Source of the DNA: VHCN01 sp964589935
Lineage (GTDB): Bacteria > Verrucomicrobiota > Verrucomicrobiia > Limisphaerales > VHCN01
DNA length: 64,000 nt
Direction of reading: 5' to 3'
Assembly (NCBI GenBank): GCA_964589935.1
Contig: CAZPVD010000002.1
Location: forward strand, 434,001-498,000
Positions 44,164 to 52,578 of this stretch are shown here, piece by piece (the stretch's first letter is position 1; each line of letters starts with the position of its first letter). The notes beneath the pieces are model-generated. The model made no database searches. It worked only from the letters and a program-made list of their open reading frames with translations, and was not told where the DNA came from. The position numbers and the translations under genes were made by a program.

Positions 44164-44709
44164 TCAAGGACCGGTCCCTGCGATGAAATCTGAATAGCTT
44201 CGGTCTCGCTCGCTTAAAATCGCGTTTGCTTGCGCCGGCCATTCGATCCCAAATGCCGGGTCGTTCCAGCGGACGCCGCGTGCGCTTTCGGGATGCCAAG
44301 ATTCTGAGATAAAATAAAGCACCTCGGTGTCGTCCGTGAGCGTCTGGAAACCGTGCGCGCAGCCTTCGGGAATGTAAAGCGCGCGGCCGCTTTCCGCAGA
44401 CAACTCGACGCCGACCCACTGCTTGAACGTTGCCGAGCCGGGCCGCAGATCCAGCACCGCATCCCACAGCGCCCCGCGCAGGCAGCGCGCGAGCTTGGCC
44501 TCCTCGTGCGGTGCGGCCTGCCAGTGCATCCCGCGCAGCGTGCCGCGGCGGCGGTTGAACGACACACTGCACTGCGAGAGGCGCGGGTTCAGGCCGTGCT
44601 TCGCAAACTCCTCCGCGCACCACGTCCGCGCGAACCAGCCGCGTTCGTCTTCACGGCGTTCCAGATCCACGATCCACACGCCGGCGATCTTGGTGGGCGT
44701 GAATCTCAT
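44164..44709 (-). CDS. rfbC: dTDP/CDP-4-dehydro-6-deoxysugar 3,5-epimerase (RfbC)
   Basis: 181 residues, full length. Cupin signatures are FARTWCAEEFAKHGLNPRLSQCSVSFNRRRGTLRGMHWQ (active-site histidine in RGMHWQ), VWDAVLDLRPGS and YIPEGCAHGFQTL. It epimerises a 4-keto-6-deoxyhexose; in this module the nucleotide is likely CDP because rfbF and rfbG are CDP enzymes. The ATG overlaps the methyltransferase stop by 4 nt. Confidence 0.93.
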   Translation of the reverse strand: MRFTPTKIAGVWIVDLERREDERGWFARTWCAEEFAKHGLNPRLSQCSVSFNRRRGTLRGMHWQAAPHEEAKLARCLRGALWDAVLDLRPGSATFKQWVGVELSAESGRALYIPEGCAHGFQTLTDDTEVLYFISESWHPESARGVRWNDPAFGIEWPAQANAILSERDRSYSDFIAGTGP

Positions 44710-45935
44710 GCGACGCGCACCTCCGGTATCGGCACGATGAAGCGCCCGCCCGCCTCGCGGTAGGCGCGCTGCTGCGTGAGGATTTCCTCGGCGAAGTTCC
44801 AGGTGAGCAGCAGCGTGTAGTCGGGCCGGCGGCGCAGCAGCTCCTCCGGCGGCACGATGGGCAGGTGCGTGCCCGGCGTGAGCCGGCCCTGCTTGTAAGT
44901 GCTGCGGTCGGCGACGAAATCCAGCGTGTCACGGCCCAGGCCAAAGAAGTTCAGCAGCGTGCTGCCCTTCGCGGACGCGCCGTAGGCCGCGATGGATTTG
45001 CCCTCGCGCTTGAGCCGTTGCAGCAGCGCGACCAGCTCGCGCTTCAACTCCTGCACGCCCGCTGCGAACTGCTCATAAGGTTTCAGCGAGCCGAGGCCGT
45101 GCTGCGATTCCTCATCGAGCGTTTGCGCGACGGACGGCTGCGCCGCGTGCGCCCCGGCGTGCCCCGCGAAGAGCCGCAGCGAGCCGCCGTGGATCGGGAT
45201 GCGTTCGGCGTGAAAAACATGCAACTCGTGCCGGCGGAACAGCGGCGCGAGCGCCGTCAGCGAAAAGTAAAACACATGCTCGTGGTAGATCGTGTCGAAC
45301 TCGCGGTGCTCCAGGAAATCCGCCGCATACGGGAACTCCAGCACCACGCGGCCTGCCGGCGCAAGCAGCGCGCGCAGGCCGGCGACGAAATCGTTGATCT
45401 CCGGCGCGTGTGCGAAGACGTTATTGCCGAGGATGAGGTCAGCGCGGCCCTTCCGCGCGGCGAGGTCGTGCGCGATTTTTTCACAGAAAAATTCCTCAAC
45501 GGTCTCGACGCCCTTTTCGCGCGCGACTTTCGCGATGTTTGCCGCCGGCTCGACACCGAGGCACGGAACGCCGGCGCGCACGAAATTTTGCAGCAGATAG
45601 CCGTCGTTGCTCGCGATCTCGACGACGAAGCTCCCCGCGCCGAGCGCGAACTCGCGCCGGTAGCGCTCCGCCGCGTCGCGCGCGTGGCGCAGCATCGTGT
45701 CCGAAAACGACGAGAAGTAGAGATACTCGCTGAACAGCTTCACCGGCGGCACGAGGTCCGCAATTTGCGCCAGCCAGCAGCGCGGACAGACGACAAGCCG
45801 CAGCGGGAAGCGCGGCTCCGGCGCGGCCAGGTCCTCTTGGCGCAGGAGATTGTTCGCCAGCGGCTGAAGGCCAAGGTCGAGCACGGGCGCGGCGGGCGCG
45901 TGGCCGCAAGCGCGGCAGGCAACGGTGGCGTTCAT
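44706..45935 (-). CDS. Zinc-ribbon SAM-dependent NDP-sugar C-methyltransferase
   Basis: 409 residues from ATG 45935. Zinc ribbon C-x2-C (CRACGH ... CPRCWL), then a SAM domain (VVEIASNDGYLLQNF, LILGNNVFAHAPEINDFVAGL, LAPAGRVVLEFPY) and a C-terminal domain with IAAYGASAKGSTLLNFFG and GTHLPIVPPEEL. This is the TylC3/NovU-type C-methyltransferase plan, acting on 4-keto-6-deoxy-NDP-sugars. It sits between rfbG and rfbC with 4-nt overlaps on both sides, consistent with methylating the RfbG product. Confidence 0.9.
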   Translation of the reverse strand: MNATVACRACGHAPAAPVLDLGLQPLANNLLRQEDLAAPEPRFPLRLVVCPRCWLAQIADLVPPVKLFSEYLYFSSFSDTMLRHARDAAERYRREFALGAGSFVVEIASNDGYLLQNFVRAGVPCLGVEPAANIAKVAREKGVETVEEFFCEKIAHDLAARKGRADLILGNNVFAHAPEINDFVAGLRALLAPAGRVVLEFPYAADFLEHREFDTIYHEHVFYFSLTALAPLFRRHELHVFHAERIPIHGGSLRLFAGHAGAHAAQPSVAQTLDEESQHGLGSLKPYEQFAAGVQELKRELVALLQRLKREGKSIAAYGASAKGSTLLNFFGLGRDTLDFVADRSTYKQGRLTPGTHLPIVPPEELLRRRPDYTLLLTWNFAEEILTQQRAYREAGGRFIVPIPEVRVA

Positions 45936-47041
45936 GACACAGCCCAGGCGAGTCCCTTGCGGCGTGCGGCATCGGTGAACGCCGCGATTTGCACGAGCGT
46001 GAAGGCCGTCATGTCCGCGCGTTTGGCAACGTGGCGTTCGTGATACCACTGTGCCGTGGCACGCACGGCGTCGCGGAATTCCCACGTCGGATGCCAGCCA
46101 AGCAGCGCGGCGGCCTTGTCAATGGCGAGGTTGAGCCGCGCGGCCTCCTTCGGCGCGCCGGGCGCGGGTGTGTGCTCCCACGTTCCGGGCCACTGGCGGA
46201 GAAGTTCCTCGACGAGTTCGCGCACAGGCACGTTCGCCTGCAAACCGGGACCGAAGTTGAACGCGCCGACCAGCGGCGAAGTTTTCTCCACATTCGCCAG
46301 CCGCACGCCGAGCCAGAGATAACCGCTGAGGCAGTCGAGCACATGCTGCCACGGGCGCGTGGCGGCGGGGTTGCGCACGGCGATGGCGCGGCCCGCGAGC
46401 AGCGAGCGCACGCAGTCCGGCACGATGCGGTCCGCCGCGTAATCGCCGCCGCCGATGACGTTGCCGGCGCGCACGGTGACGAGATGGCCGAGCCGCGCGT
46501 CGGGCAGGAAGAACGATCGCCGCCACGACGCGGCGACGAGTTCCGCGGCGGCCTTGCTCATCGAGTAGGGATCATGCCCGCCGAGCGGGTCAGTTTCGCG
46601 ATAGCCGTGGTCCCAACCTTGATTTTCGTAGCACTTGTCGCTGGTGACAACGATGACCATGCACGGCAGCGAGGCGCACCGAACAGCTTCGAGCAGATGC
46701 GCCGTGCCGGTTGCGTTCGTCGCGAATGTTTCCAATGGTTCCGCGTAGGACTGCCGCACGATCGCCTGCGCGGCGAGGTGAAAGACAACGTCGGGCTTGA
46801 TTGCAGCAACGAGGGACGCAAGCCGCCCGCCGTCGCGGATGTCACATTCGTGTTCAGCTGCGAATGCGGCGGCGCGCACGACTTCATGCAGGTTCGGCTG
46901 CGTCGGCGCGGGGAGGCTCACGCCCGTGACGGCCGCGCCGAGATTTCTAAGCCAAAGGGAAAGCCACGCGCCCTTGAAACCCGTGTGCCCAGTGACGAGC
47001 ACGCGTTTACCCTCATAGAAGTTGGCGAACGCAGCGCTCAC
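45932..47041 (-). CDS. rfbG: CDP-glucose 4,6-dehydratase
   Basis: 369 residues from GTG 47041, overlapping the rfbF stop by 4 nt (GTGA). Extended short-chain dehydrogenase: NAD loop VLVTGHTGFKGAWLSLWL, VFHLAAQAIVRQSYAEP, catalytic YxxxK in DPYSMSKAAAE and TSDKCYEN. It converts CDP-glucose to CDP-4-keto-6-deoxyglucose. The RfbG family is distinguished from RmlB by TGHTGFKG and by gene order next to rfbF. Confidence 0.94.
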   Translation of the reverse strand: MSAAFANFYEGKRVLVTGHTGFKGAWLSLWLRNLGAAVTGVSLPAPTQPNLHEVVRAAAFAAEHECDIRDGGRLASLVAAIKPDVVFHLAAQAIVRQSYAEPLETFATNATGTAHLLEAVRCASLPCMVIVVTSDKCYENQGWDHGYRETDPLGGHDPYSMSKAAAELVAASWRRSFFLPDARLGHLVTVRAGNVIGGGDYAADRIVPDCVRSLLAGRAIAVRNPAATRPWQHVLDCLSGYLWLGVRLANVEKTSPLVGAFNFGPGLQANVPVRELVEELLRQWPGTWEHTPAPGAPKEAARLNLAIDKAAALLGWHPTWEFRDAVRATAQWYHERHVAKRADMTAFTLVQIAAFTDAARRKGLAWAVS

Positions 47042-47811
47042 CAGACCTTCCACGGCGCCTGGCCGGAACTCCACATCCTGTTGAGCAGTTCCTGTTCCCG
47101 GAAGGTGTCCATGCACTGCCAGAAGCCGTCGTGCTGATACGCGCGCAACTGCCCCTCGCGAGCGAGCTGCTCGAGCGGTGATTTTTCAAGCACGCACGCG
47201 TCGTTGTCGAGATAATCGCCGACTCGTTTGTTGAGCACAAAAAAGCCACCGCTGATGAATGCCTTCTCTTTCGCGGGTTTTTCATGAAAGCCAGTGATTG
47301 TCTGGCCGTCCATCGCCAGTTCGCCGAAACGCCCTGTCGGATTTACAGCAGTGACCGTGCCGACCGCACCGTGCTGCTGGTGAAACTGGATCGAGGCGTT
47401 GATGTCGCTGTCCGTGACGCCGTCGCCGTAGGTGAACAGGAACGTGTCGCCCTTCACGTGCGGCAGCGCGCGGCGAAGACGCCCGCCGGTCTGCGTTTCC
47501 TGACCAGTGTCGAGGAGCGTGACCGTCCAGTCCTCCTCGTCGTGCGCGTTGTGGTAAGTGATATGCGGGCGCGCGCCGAGCTTGAGTGTCACGTCGCTGG
47601 TGTTCCAGTGGTAGTTGCGGAAGTATTCCTTGATGATCTCGCCCTTGTAACCGAGGCAGAGAATGAACTCCTTGTGCCCGTGGTGCGCGTAAATCTTCAT
47701 GATGTGCCAGAGGATCGGCCGTCCGCCGACCGGCACCATCGGCTTGGGGCGGAACTCCGTCTCCTCACGCAACCGCGTGCCCAAGCCGCCGCACAGGATG
47801 ACCACTTGCAT
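47038..47811 (-). CDS. rfbF: Glucose-1-phosphate cytidylyltransferase
   Basis: 257 residues from ATG 47811. The nucleotidyltransferase loop is VVILCGGLGTRLREETEFRPKPMVPVGG, with LFTYGDGVTDSD binding metal and NPTGRFGELA. CTP + glucose-1-phosphate give CDP-glucose. First gene of unit C; RfbF-RfbG supplies CDP-4-keto-6-deoxyglucose to the rest of the unit. The selenoprotein-like thioredoxin gene ends 82 nt upstream. Confidence 0.95.
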   Translation of the reverse strand: MQVVILCGGLGTRLREETEFRPKPMVPVGGRPILWHIMKIYAHHGHKEFILCLGYKGEIIKEYFRNYHWNTSDVTLKLGARPHITYHNAHDEEDWTVTLLDTGQETQTGGRLRRALPHVKGDTFLFTYGDGVTDSDINASIQFHQQHGAVGTVTAVNPTGRFGELAMDGQTITGFHEKPAKEKAFISGGFFVLNKRVGDYLDNDACVLEKSPLEQLAREGQLRAYQHDGFWQCMDTFREQELLNRMWSSGQAPWKVW

Positions 47812-47892
47812 GACGCACAAAAGTCTCCGCGCCACGCCGGATGCTGGCAACAAAAAAGGCGGCCCTTGCCGGTGGAAATCTCACCCCTGTGC

Positions 47893-48843
47893 CTACTTCG
47901 GCGCGGGTGTTTGCGCCGCCAGTTCCTTCAACAGCGCGTCCACGGCTTCGTCCATCTGTTCGCCGCGGACGTTCTTGTGCCGGATGACGCCCTTGGCATC
48001 GAGGACATAGATCGTGGGCCACGAGGTCACGCCGTATTGTTTGGCGATGGGGCCGCCAGTGGAGCCACCATCCCAGAAGGAGGTCCATGTGATGTTCTCG
48101 CGCTTGAGCGCATCGAGCACTTTCTCCTTCGGGTCACTGTTGACGCCAACGAGCGCGAAGGGCTTGTCCTTGAGTCTCGCCACGAGCGACCGCTCATGGG
48201 GATACATGGCGCGGCAGGGTGGTCACCAGTCGCCCCAGAAATCTATGACAACAATTTTCCCGCGGAAGTCGGAAATCTTGATGGGCTTGCCGTTGAGGTC
48301 TTCGCCGGTGATTTCGGGCGCGACCTTGCCGATGGCGAAGTCCGCCTGCTTGGCCATCTGGTCGAGGGCTTTTTGGGCAGCGGTCTTGAGGGACGGCTCG
48401 GTGCTCTTCTCCGCGATGGCTTTCAGGAGGCGGTTGCCGGACTCGCTCTCAAGCCGCGGGAGCATGTTGATGAGCAGGAGCACGCGCGGGCTGTTGATGT
48501 GATCGCGCGCCAGCAGATCAAAAGCCTTGGAGGCGTCGGCGCCGGTCGGGTTGAACTGCGCGACATAAACCAGTGCCTCGGCCGCGGCGGGATCCTTGCC
48601 GAGCTTCTCGCCGAGTTCGAGGAACTTCGCCGCGTATTGCGGCGCGGGATTCTGCTTGATCAACGCGGCGCGTTCTTCCTCGGTCTTGGCGGCGCGGTAT
48701 TTCGTGGTCAACGCCTGCATCGCGCCCTGCGCTTCCTTGAACAGCGCTCGAACCTGGTCGGCGGGATCATCCGCGGCGCGCGTGACGAGCGTCACGGCGA
48801 GCAACGCAACAGTGGCAAGGCGGAGAAGAGCGGAAGTTTTCAT
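47893..48843 (-). CDS. Predicted selenocysteine-containing TlpA-like thiol-disulfide oxidoreductase (in-frame TGA at 48225-48223)
   Basis: 316 residues if TGA is read as Sec. Residues 1-23 are a signal peptide (MKTSALLRLATVALLAVTLVTRA); about 24-170 form a helical linker domain; about 172-316 are a TlpA/thioredoxin fold. The strand before the active site reads KIVVIDFWGDW, then the TGA codon (residue 207), then PPCRAMYPHE. The result is W-U207-P-P-C210 where homologues have W-C-P-P-C. The cis-proline loop SWPTIYVLD and the terminal strand/helix follow in the same frame, so nothing is frameshifted. Conventional calling would give two fragments (48223-48843 and 47893-48207). It is 52 nt downstream of the PVC cytochrome gene. 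A nonsense mutation or sequencing error is the alternative. Confidence 0.85.
48180..48199 (-). promoter_or_regulatory. Candidate bacterial SECIS hairpin downstream of the UGA
   Basis: On the minus strand, CCATGAGC pairs with GCTCGTGG (eight pairs, one U-G) around a four-base apical loop GGTC. The stem begins 24 nt after the UGA and the loop G-G-U is at +32 to +34. The GGUC loop on a short stem is the same apical arrangement as the E. coli fdhF SECIS. Longer spacing than fdhF is noted, but within the range accepted for bacterial elements. Folding was done by eye only. Confidence 0.6.
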
Positions 48844-48895
48844 GGCGCGGAGTGTTGTTCGAAGATGAAAAACCGCAGCCGCCCAAAAGTCACGC

Positions 48896-51800
48896 TTATT
48901 TCGGTGGCTGCGCCTCGCGTCCCGTCTTTGACAACAAGAACGCAATGAGATGATTGAAGTCCGCCACGGGCAGCGCGTCACCGAAGTTGTCCGGCATCAG
49001 CGAGCGCTCCGTCTCGCGCCGCTCCTTGATCTGCTTCTTCGGGATCGCCGTCTCCTTGCCCGTGGACTCCGCGACGATCACCTGCTCGCCTTCCTCGCGG
49101 CGGAACAGGCCTGTCACCACCTCGCCGTCCACGAGCACGAACGTCGTCGCACGGAACGCGCGGTCCACGTTCGCGTTCGGGTCGAGGATGTCCTCCAACA
49201 GCCGGTCGAGTCCGCGGTTGCCCACGCCGTCGAGTTGCGGGCCGACGAGTCCGCCCTTGCCGTCAATCTGATGACACGCCGCACAAACCAGCGTGAATAC
49301 TTCCGTCCCGCGCGAAGGATTCACCTTCGCCACGTTGAAGATGCTTCGCCGCTGGACGATGAGCTTCTGAACCGCGTCGTTGAGCGGCGGAAGATTTTTC
49401 GTCAATGACTCGACCTTCGCAGCGCTCTCGGGTGAAGCGGCAAGCAGCTTCTCGCGCACGATGCGGTCGAGCAACAACGCGGCGGGCGCCTGGCCGTCAC
49501 TGACAAGCTTCAACAATGCTTCCGCGCCGCGCAGGCTGCCGGCGAGTGATTGCGCGAGCGCGAGTTGAAGCGGCCGGGCTACCGTGCGCATCGCGTCGAG
49601 CAACACGGCGTGCGTGGTGGTGGCGTCTTTGCGCGCAATGGCACGCGCCACGTTCTCCCGTAAACTTGCCGGCACGGAGGCATTACCCGTGAACGGCGCA
49701 AGCGCCTGTGCTTCCTCGTTTGAGCCGAAACTTGCGAGCGCGCGCGCTGCCGCACCGGTTGCACTGACATCGCCGCGGGCGCCAGTGAGGAGCCGGACGA
49801 GTTGCGGTTCGACGCTTGTGAGCTTGAGCGTGCGCGCGATGTCTGCGCCCGCCTGCTGGCGTTTGCTGGATTGACTCGCATCGTTTAGCGTGAGTTCCGG
49901 CAGCGCCGGCTCGAAACGGCCGAATGCGAGCCACGCATAAGCCTTCCCGTCGTCGCCGTCAGTGGCCTCGAAGTAACCGCGCTTGCCCGCGAACTCGCTC
50001 AAATCCCATGTGATTTTCCGCGCCGTGTCGTTGCGGGGCGGCGCGGCTTCGCGCAGAACGGCCTTTGTGTCGGCTTCAATCAGCCGGACAAAATTTTTCT
50101 TCTGCGCCGGCTGGCCGGGAAATCCGTCGTGGCCGCACAGATAAAAACTCAACTTGGCAGGCAGCGGAAACGGCGCGGAGCGGATGGTGCCCGTGAGCGT
50201 CTCACTGTTGGGAAAGCTCGACATGAGCTGCGCGCGCACGCCGTCCGCGCAGCCGCGCTCCTGCAACGCCCACGGATTGCGCGAGTCTTTCGCCCCGTCG
50301 AGCGGCGAGTTGACCCACGCGGCGGGGTTCGTGTCTGCGGGCGCGAGGAGTTTCACGGCGAGTTCCGCGCCCCACACGCGCGTGGCGGAGCTCAACTCCA
50401 CGCCGCGCTGTGCTGTGCCGTCCTGAATGGATTTGAAAAGTGCGGATTGAAAATCGAGATCAGCGGAAAATTTCGTCCGCACAAAGTCGCCGAGTGAATC
50501 CAACTCGCCCGCAGGTGCGAAACGCGCGGCGTGCTGCGCATAGCGAGCAAGCGTGTCGGGCGGTTCAGCGCGTGTTTGAAGATGGCGCAGCAAAAAGCTC
50601 GCGGCCTCGGCATTTGTGACGCTAATGGCAACGCTCGCGATGGCACGCGATTCGGCCTCGCCCGGCAGCGCGCCGGCAAGTTTCGCGAACGCGCCCGGCG
50701 CGCGAAACTGGTCACGCAGCGCCATGCGAACAACGTGCGCAAGGTGCGTGTCCTCGGCGGGAACGCGCTTCTGGAGTTCGAGCAGCGGCGCGATGTTGTT
50801 CGGCGAAGGCGCTGTGCCGAGTGCTTCCGCAGCGGCACGTTGCACGAATGCATTCGTGTCTTGCAGCGCGGACACGACGGATGAATGGAGCGCGGCGCTT
50901 ATGCGAGTTCCACGCTCCGTGATGATGCGCAGCGCGTGGACGCGCGTTTCAGAATCACGGTCCGCCAACGCGTCAGTCAGAGTTTTTTCCGTCAGCAAGC
51001 CACGACGCTCCGCAGCCCACAGGGCACCGCTCATCAAGCCGATGCGGGAATCTCCCTGCCTAAAATGCCACGCGCCGGACGCCGCGCCGATGAGGATGTC
51101 GTTTTGGTTTGCATCGGGACGCACGGCGAGTTCGTTTAGCGCGAGCGAGCGGCGCGTCGGATTCGGCGACAAGAGTTCGTCGAGCAGGTGCCCCGATTCT
51201 GCGGCGAGTTCGAGCGTTTTCGGCTGGTTGTCATAAAATGGACTGGATTTGGAAATGGGCGGTGGAACAATCCGCCAGATTCTCCCGCGCTCGCGGTCGC
51301 GGCCGGGATGCGTGAGCGAGACTTCGTAGTGGCCGATGATGCGGTTGTAAAAGTCTGCGACGTAGAGCGCGCCGTCGGGGCCGTATTGCAAGTCCACCGG
51401 GCGGAACCACGGGTCGCTCGAGATCAGGAAATCCGGCATCTCATGGCCCACGCTCGTGCTGCCGCGCCATTCGATCCGGTCGCGGTTGATGCGGCTGGTC
51501 ATGACGTTTCCAATGAGCGTGTTGTCCTGAAATTCCGCCGGCCAAGTCGAGTCGGTGACATACACGATGCCCGCGATGGCCGTGCTGCCGTGGCTGTGCG
51601 TGATGGTCGTGGGCGCGAAGCCGAGGCCATCGTGCGGCTTGCCGAAACTCGGATAATACGCACCGCGCAAAAGCTGATACACCGGCTGGCTGTGGCAATC
51701 GGCGGAGAAAAGATTGCCGAGCGGGTCGAACGTGAGGCCGAACGGGTTCACCTGCCCGTGCGTCCAGTGTTCGATGCGCGAGCCGTCGAGCTGCGCGCGC

Positions 51801-52477
51801 CATGCGTTCCCGGACTGCATGTGGACCTCGTGGCCGTCGCGGCCCTTCACGTGCGAATCGTTGTTAAAGCCGTGCGTGCCGTAGAGCCAGCCGTCGAAGC
51901 CGCGCCGCAGCGACGCGATCATCCCGTGCGTGTCGCGTGTCGTGTCAAAGGGGCCGTAAAGGATTTCCTTCTTGTCCGCGACGCCGTCGCCGTTGGTGTC
52001 CTCGAACAGCCAGATGTTCGGGATGGACCACGCGATGCATTTCCACGTCGGCTTTGCGCCCGGCGCGCTTGGGCTGCGAAACGGATACAGCCCGATGGGA
52101 ATGTTCAGATTGGTCGCAAACACAGTCATCTTCTGCGCATGGCCGTTCGCGTCGAAGTCCGAGAAAATGCGGATGGTGTCACGTGCCTCGGCATCCGACT
52201 TCGCGGGCAGCGGATACTCGCGCGACTCCGTGATCCAAAGCCGGCCCGTGACATCGAAGGCCATGTTCATCGGCTTGCGCAACTCCGGCTCGGCGGCGAC
52301 GAGTTGAATCTCGAAGCCCGGCGGCACCTTGAATGTCTGCTGCTCCTGCTCCGGCGTGAGTGGCTCGGTGGCGCGAATGTTTTCGGCGAAGGGGTCTTGC
52401 GCGGCGGCGAAGTCTGACGGATCAAACGCCGTCACCAGCACAGCGAAAGCGAAAAAACCGGGAAGAAATTTCTTCAT
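48896..52477 (-). CDS. PVC-type propeller/HEAT-repeat protein with C-terminal cytochrome c domain
   Basis: 1193 residues, exported (signal peptide 1-26, ending FAAAQ). About 45-430 is the beta-propeller 'membrane-bound dehydrogenase' domain typical of PVC bacteria (FKVPPGFEIQLVAAEPELRKPMNMAFDVTGRLWITE; WFRPVDLQYGPDGALYVADFYNRIIGHYE). About 430-1030 consists of HEAT-like helical repeats with an inserted carbohydrate-binding-like segment. About 1045-1190 is the PVC heme-binding domain with C1065-A-A-C1068-H1069 and a likely axial methionine in LMPDNFGDAL. It probably oxidises a sugar-like substrate with electrons going to a c-type heme. The co-directional TlpA-like gene downstream suggests a link to cytochrome thiol chemistry. 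Confidence 0.92.
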   Translation of the reverse strand: MKKFLPGFFAFAVLVTAFDPSDFAAAQDPFAENIRATEPLTPEQEQQTFKVPPGFEIQLVAAEPELRKPMNMAFDVTGRLWITESREYPLPAKSDAEARDTIRIFSDFDANGHAQKMTVFATNLNIPIGLYPFRSPSAPGAKPTWKCIAWSIPNIWLFEDTNGDGVADKKEILYGPFDTTRDTHGMIASLRRGFDGWLYGTHGFNNDSHVKGRDGHEVHMQSGNAWRAQLDGSRIEHWTHGQVNPFGLTFDPLGNLFSADCHSQPVYQLLRGAYYPSFGKPHDGLGFAPTTITHSHGSTAIAGIVYVTDSTWPAEFQDNTLIGNVMTSRINRDRIEWRGSTSVGHEMPDFLISSDPWFRPVDLQYGPDGALYVADFYNRIIGHYEVSLTHPGRDRERGRIWRIVPPPISKSSPFYDNQPKTLELAAESGHLLDELLSPNPTRRSLALNELAVRPDANQNDILIGAASGAWHFRQGDSRIGLMSGALWAAERRGLLTEKTLTDALADRDSETRVHALRIITERGTRISAALHSSVVSALQDTNAFVQRAAAEALGTAPSPNNIAPLLELQKRVPAEDTHLAHVVRMALRDQFRAPGAFAKLAGALPGEAESRAIASVAISVTNAEAASFLLRHLQTRAEPPDTLARYAQHAARFAPAGELDSLGDFVRTKFSADLDFQSALFKSIQDGTAQRGVELSSATRVWGAELAVKLLAPADTNPAAWVNSPLDGAKDSRNPWALQERGCADGVRAQLMSSFPNSETLTGTIRSAPFPLPAKLSFYLCGHDGFPGQPAQKKNFVRLIEADTKAVLREAAPPRNDTARKITWDLSEFAGKRGYFEATDGDDGKAYAWLAFGRFEPALPELTLNDASQSSKRQQAGADIARTLKLTSVEPQLVRLLTGARGDVSATGAAARALASFGSNEEAQALAPFTGNASVPASLRENVARAIARKDATTTHAVLLDAMRTVARPLQLALAQSLAGSLRGAEALLKLVSDGQAPAALLLDRIVREKLLAASPESAAKVESLTKNLPPLNDAVQKLIVQRRSIFNVAKVNPSRGTEVFTLVCAACHQIDGKGGLVGPQLDGVGNRGLDRLLEDILDPNANVDRAFRATTFVLVDGEVVTGLFRREEGEQVIVAESTGKETAIPKKQIKERRETERSLMPDNFGDALPVADFNHLIAFLLSKTGREAQPPK

Positions 52478-52578
52478 GCGTGCCGTCGCTTATGCCGCAA
52501 AGTCCGCCGCGCCGAAAGGAAAAGTTCACCGCCTTTGCGCCTTTGCGTCGGACGGCCCCGCTGAAGTATCGTGACGCC

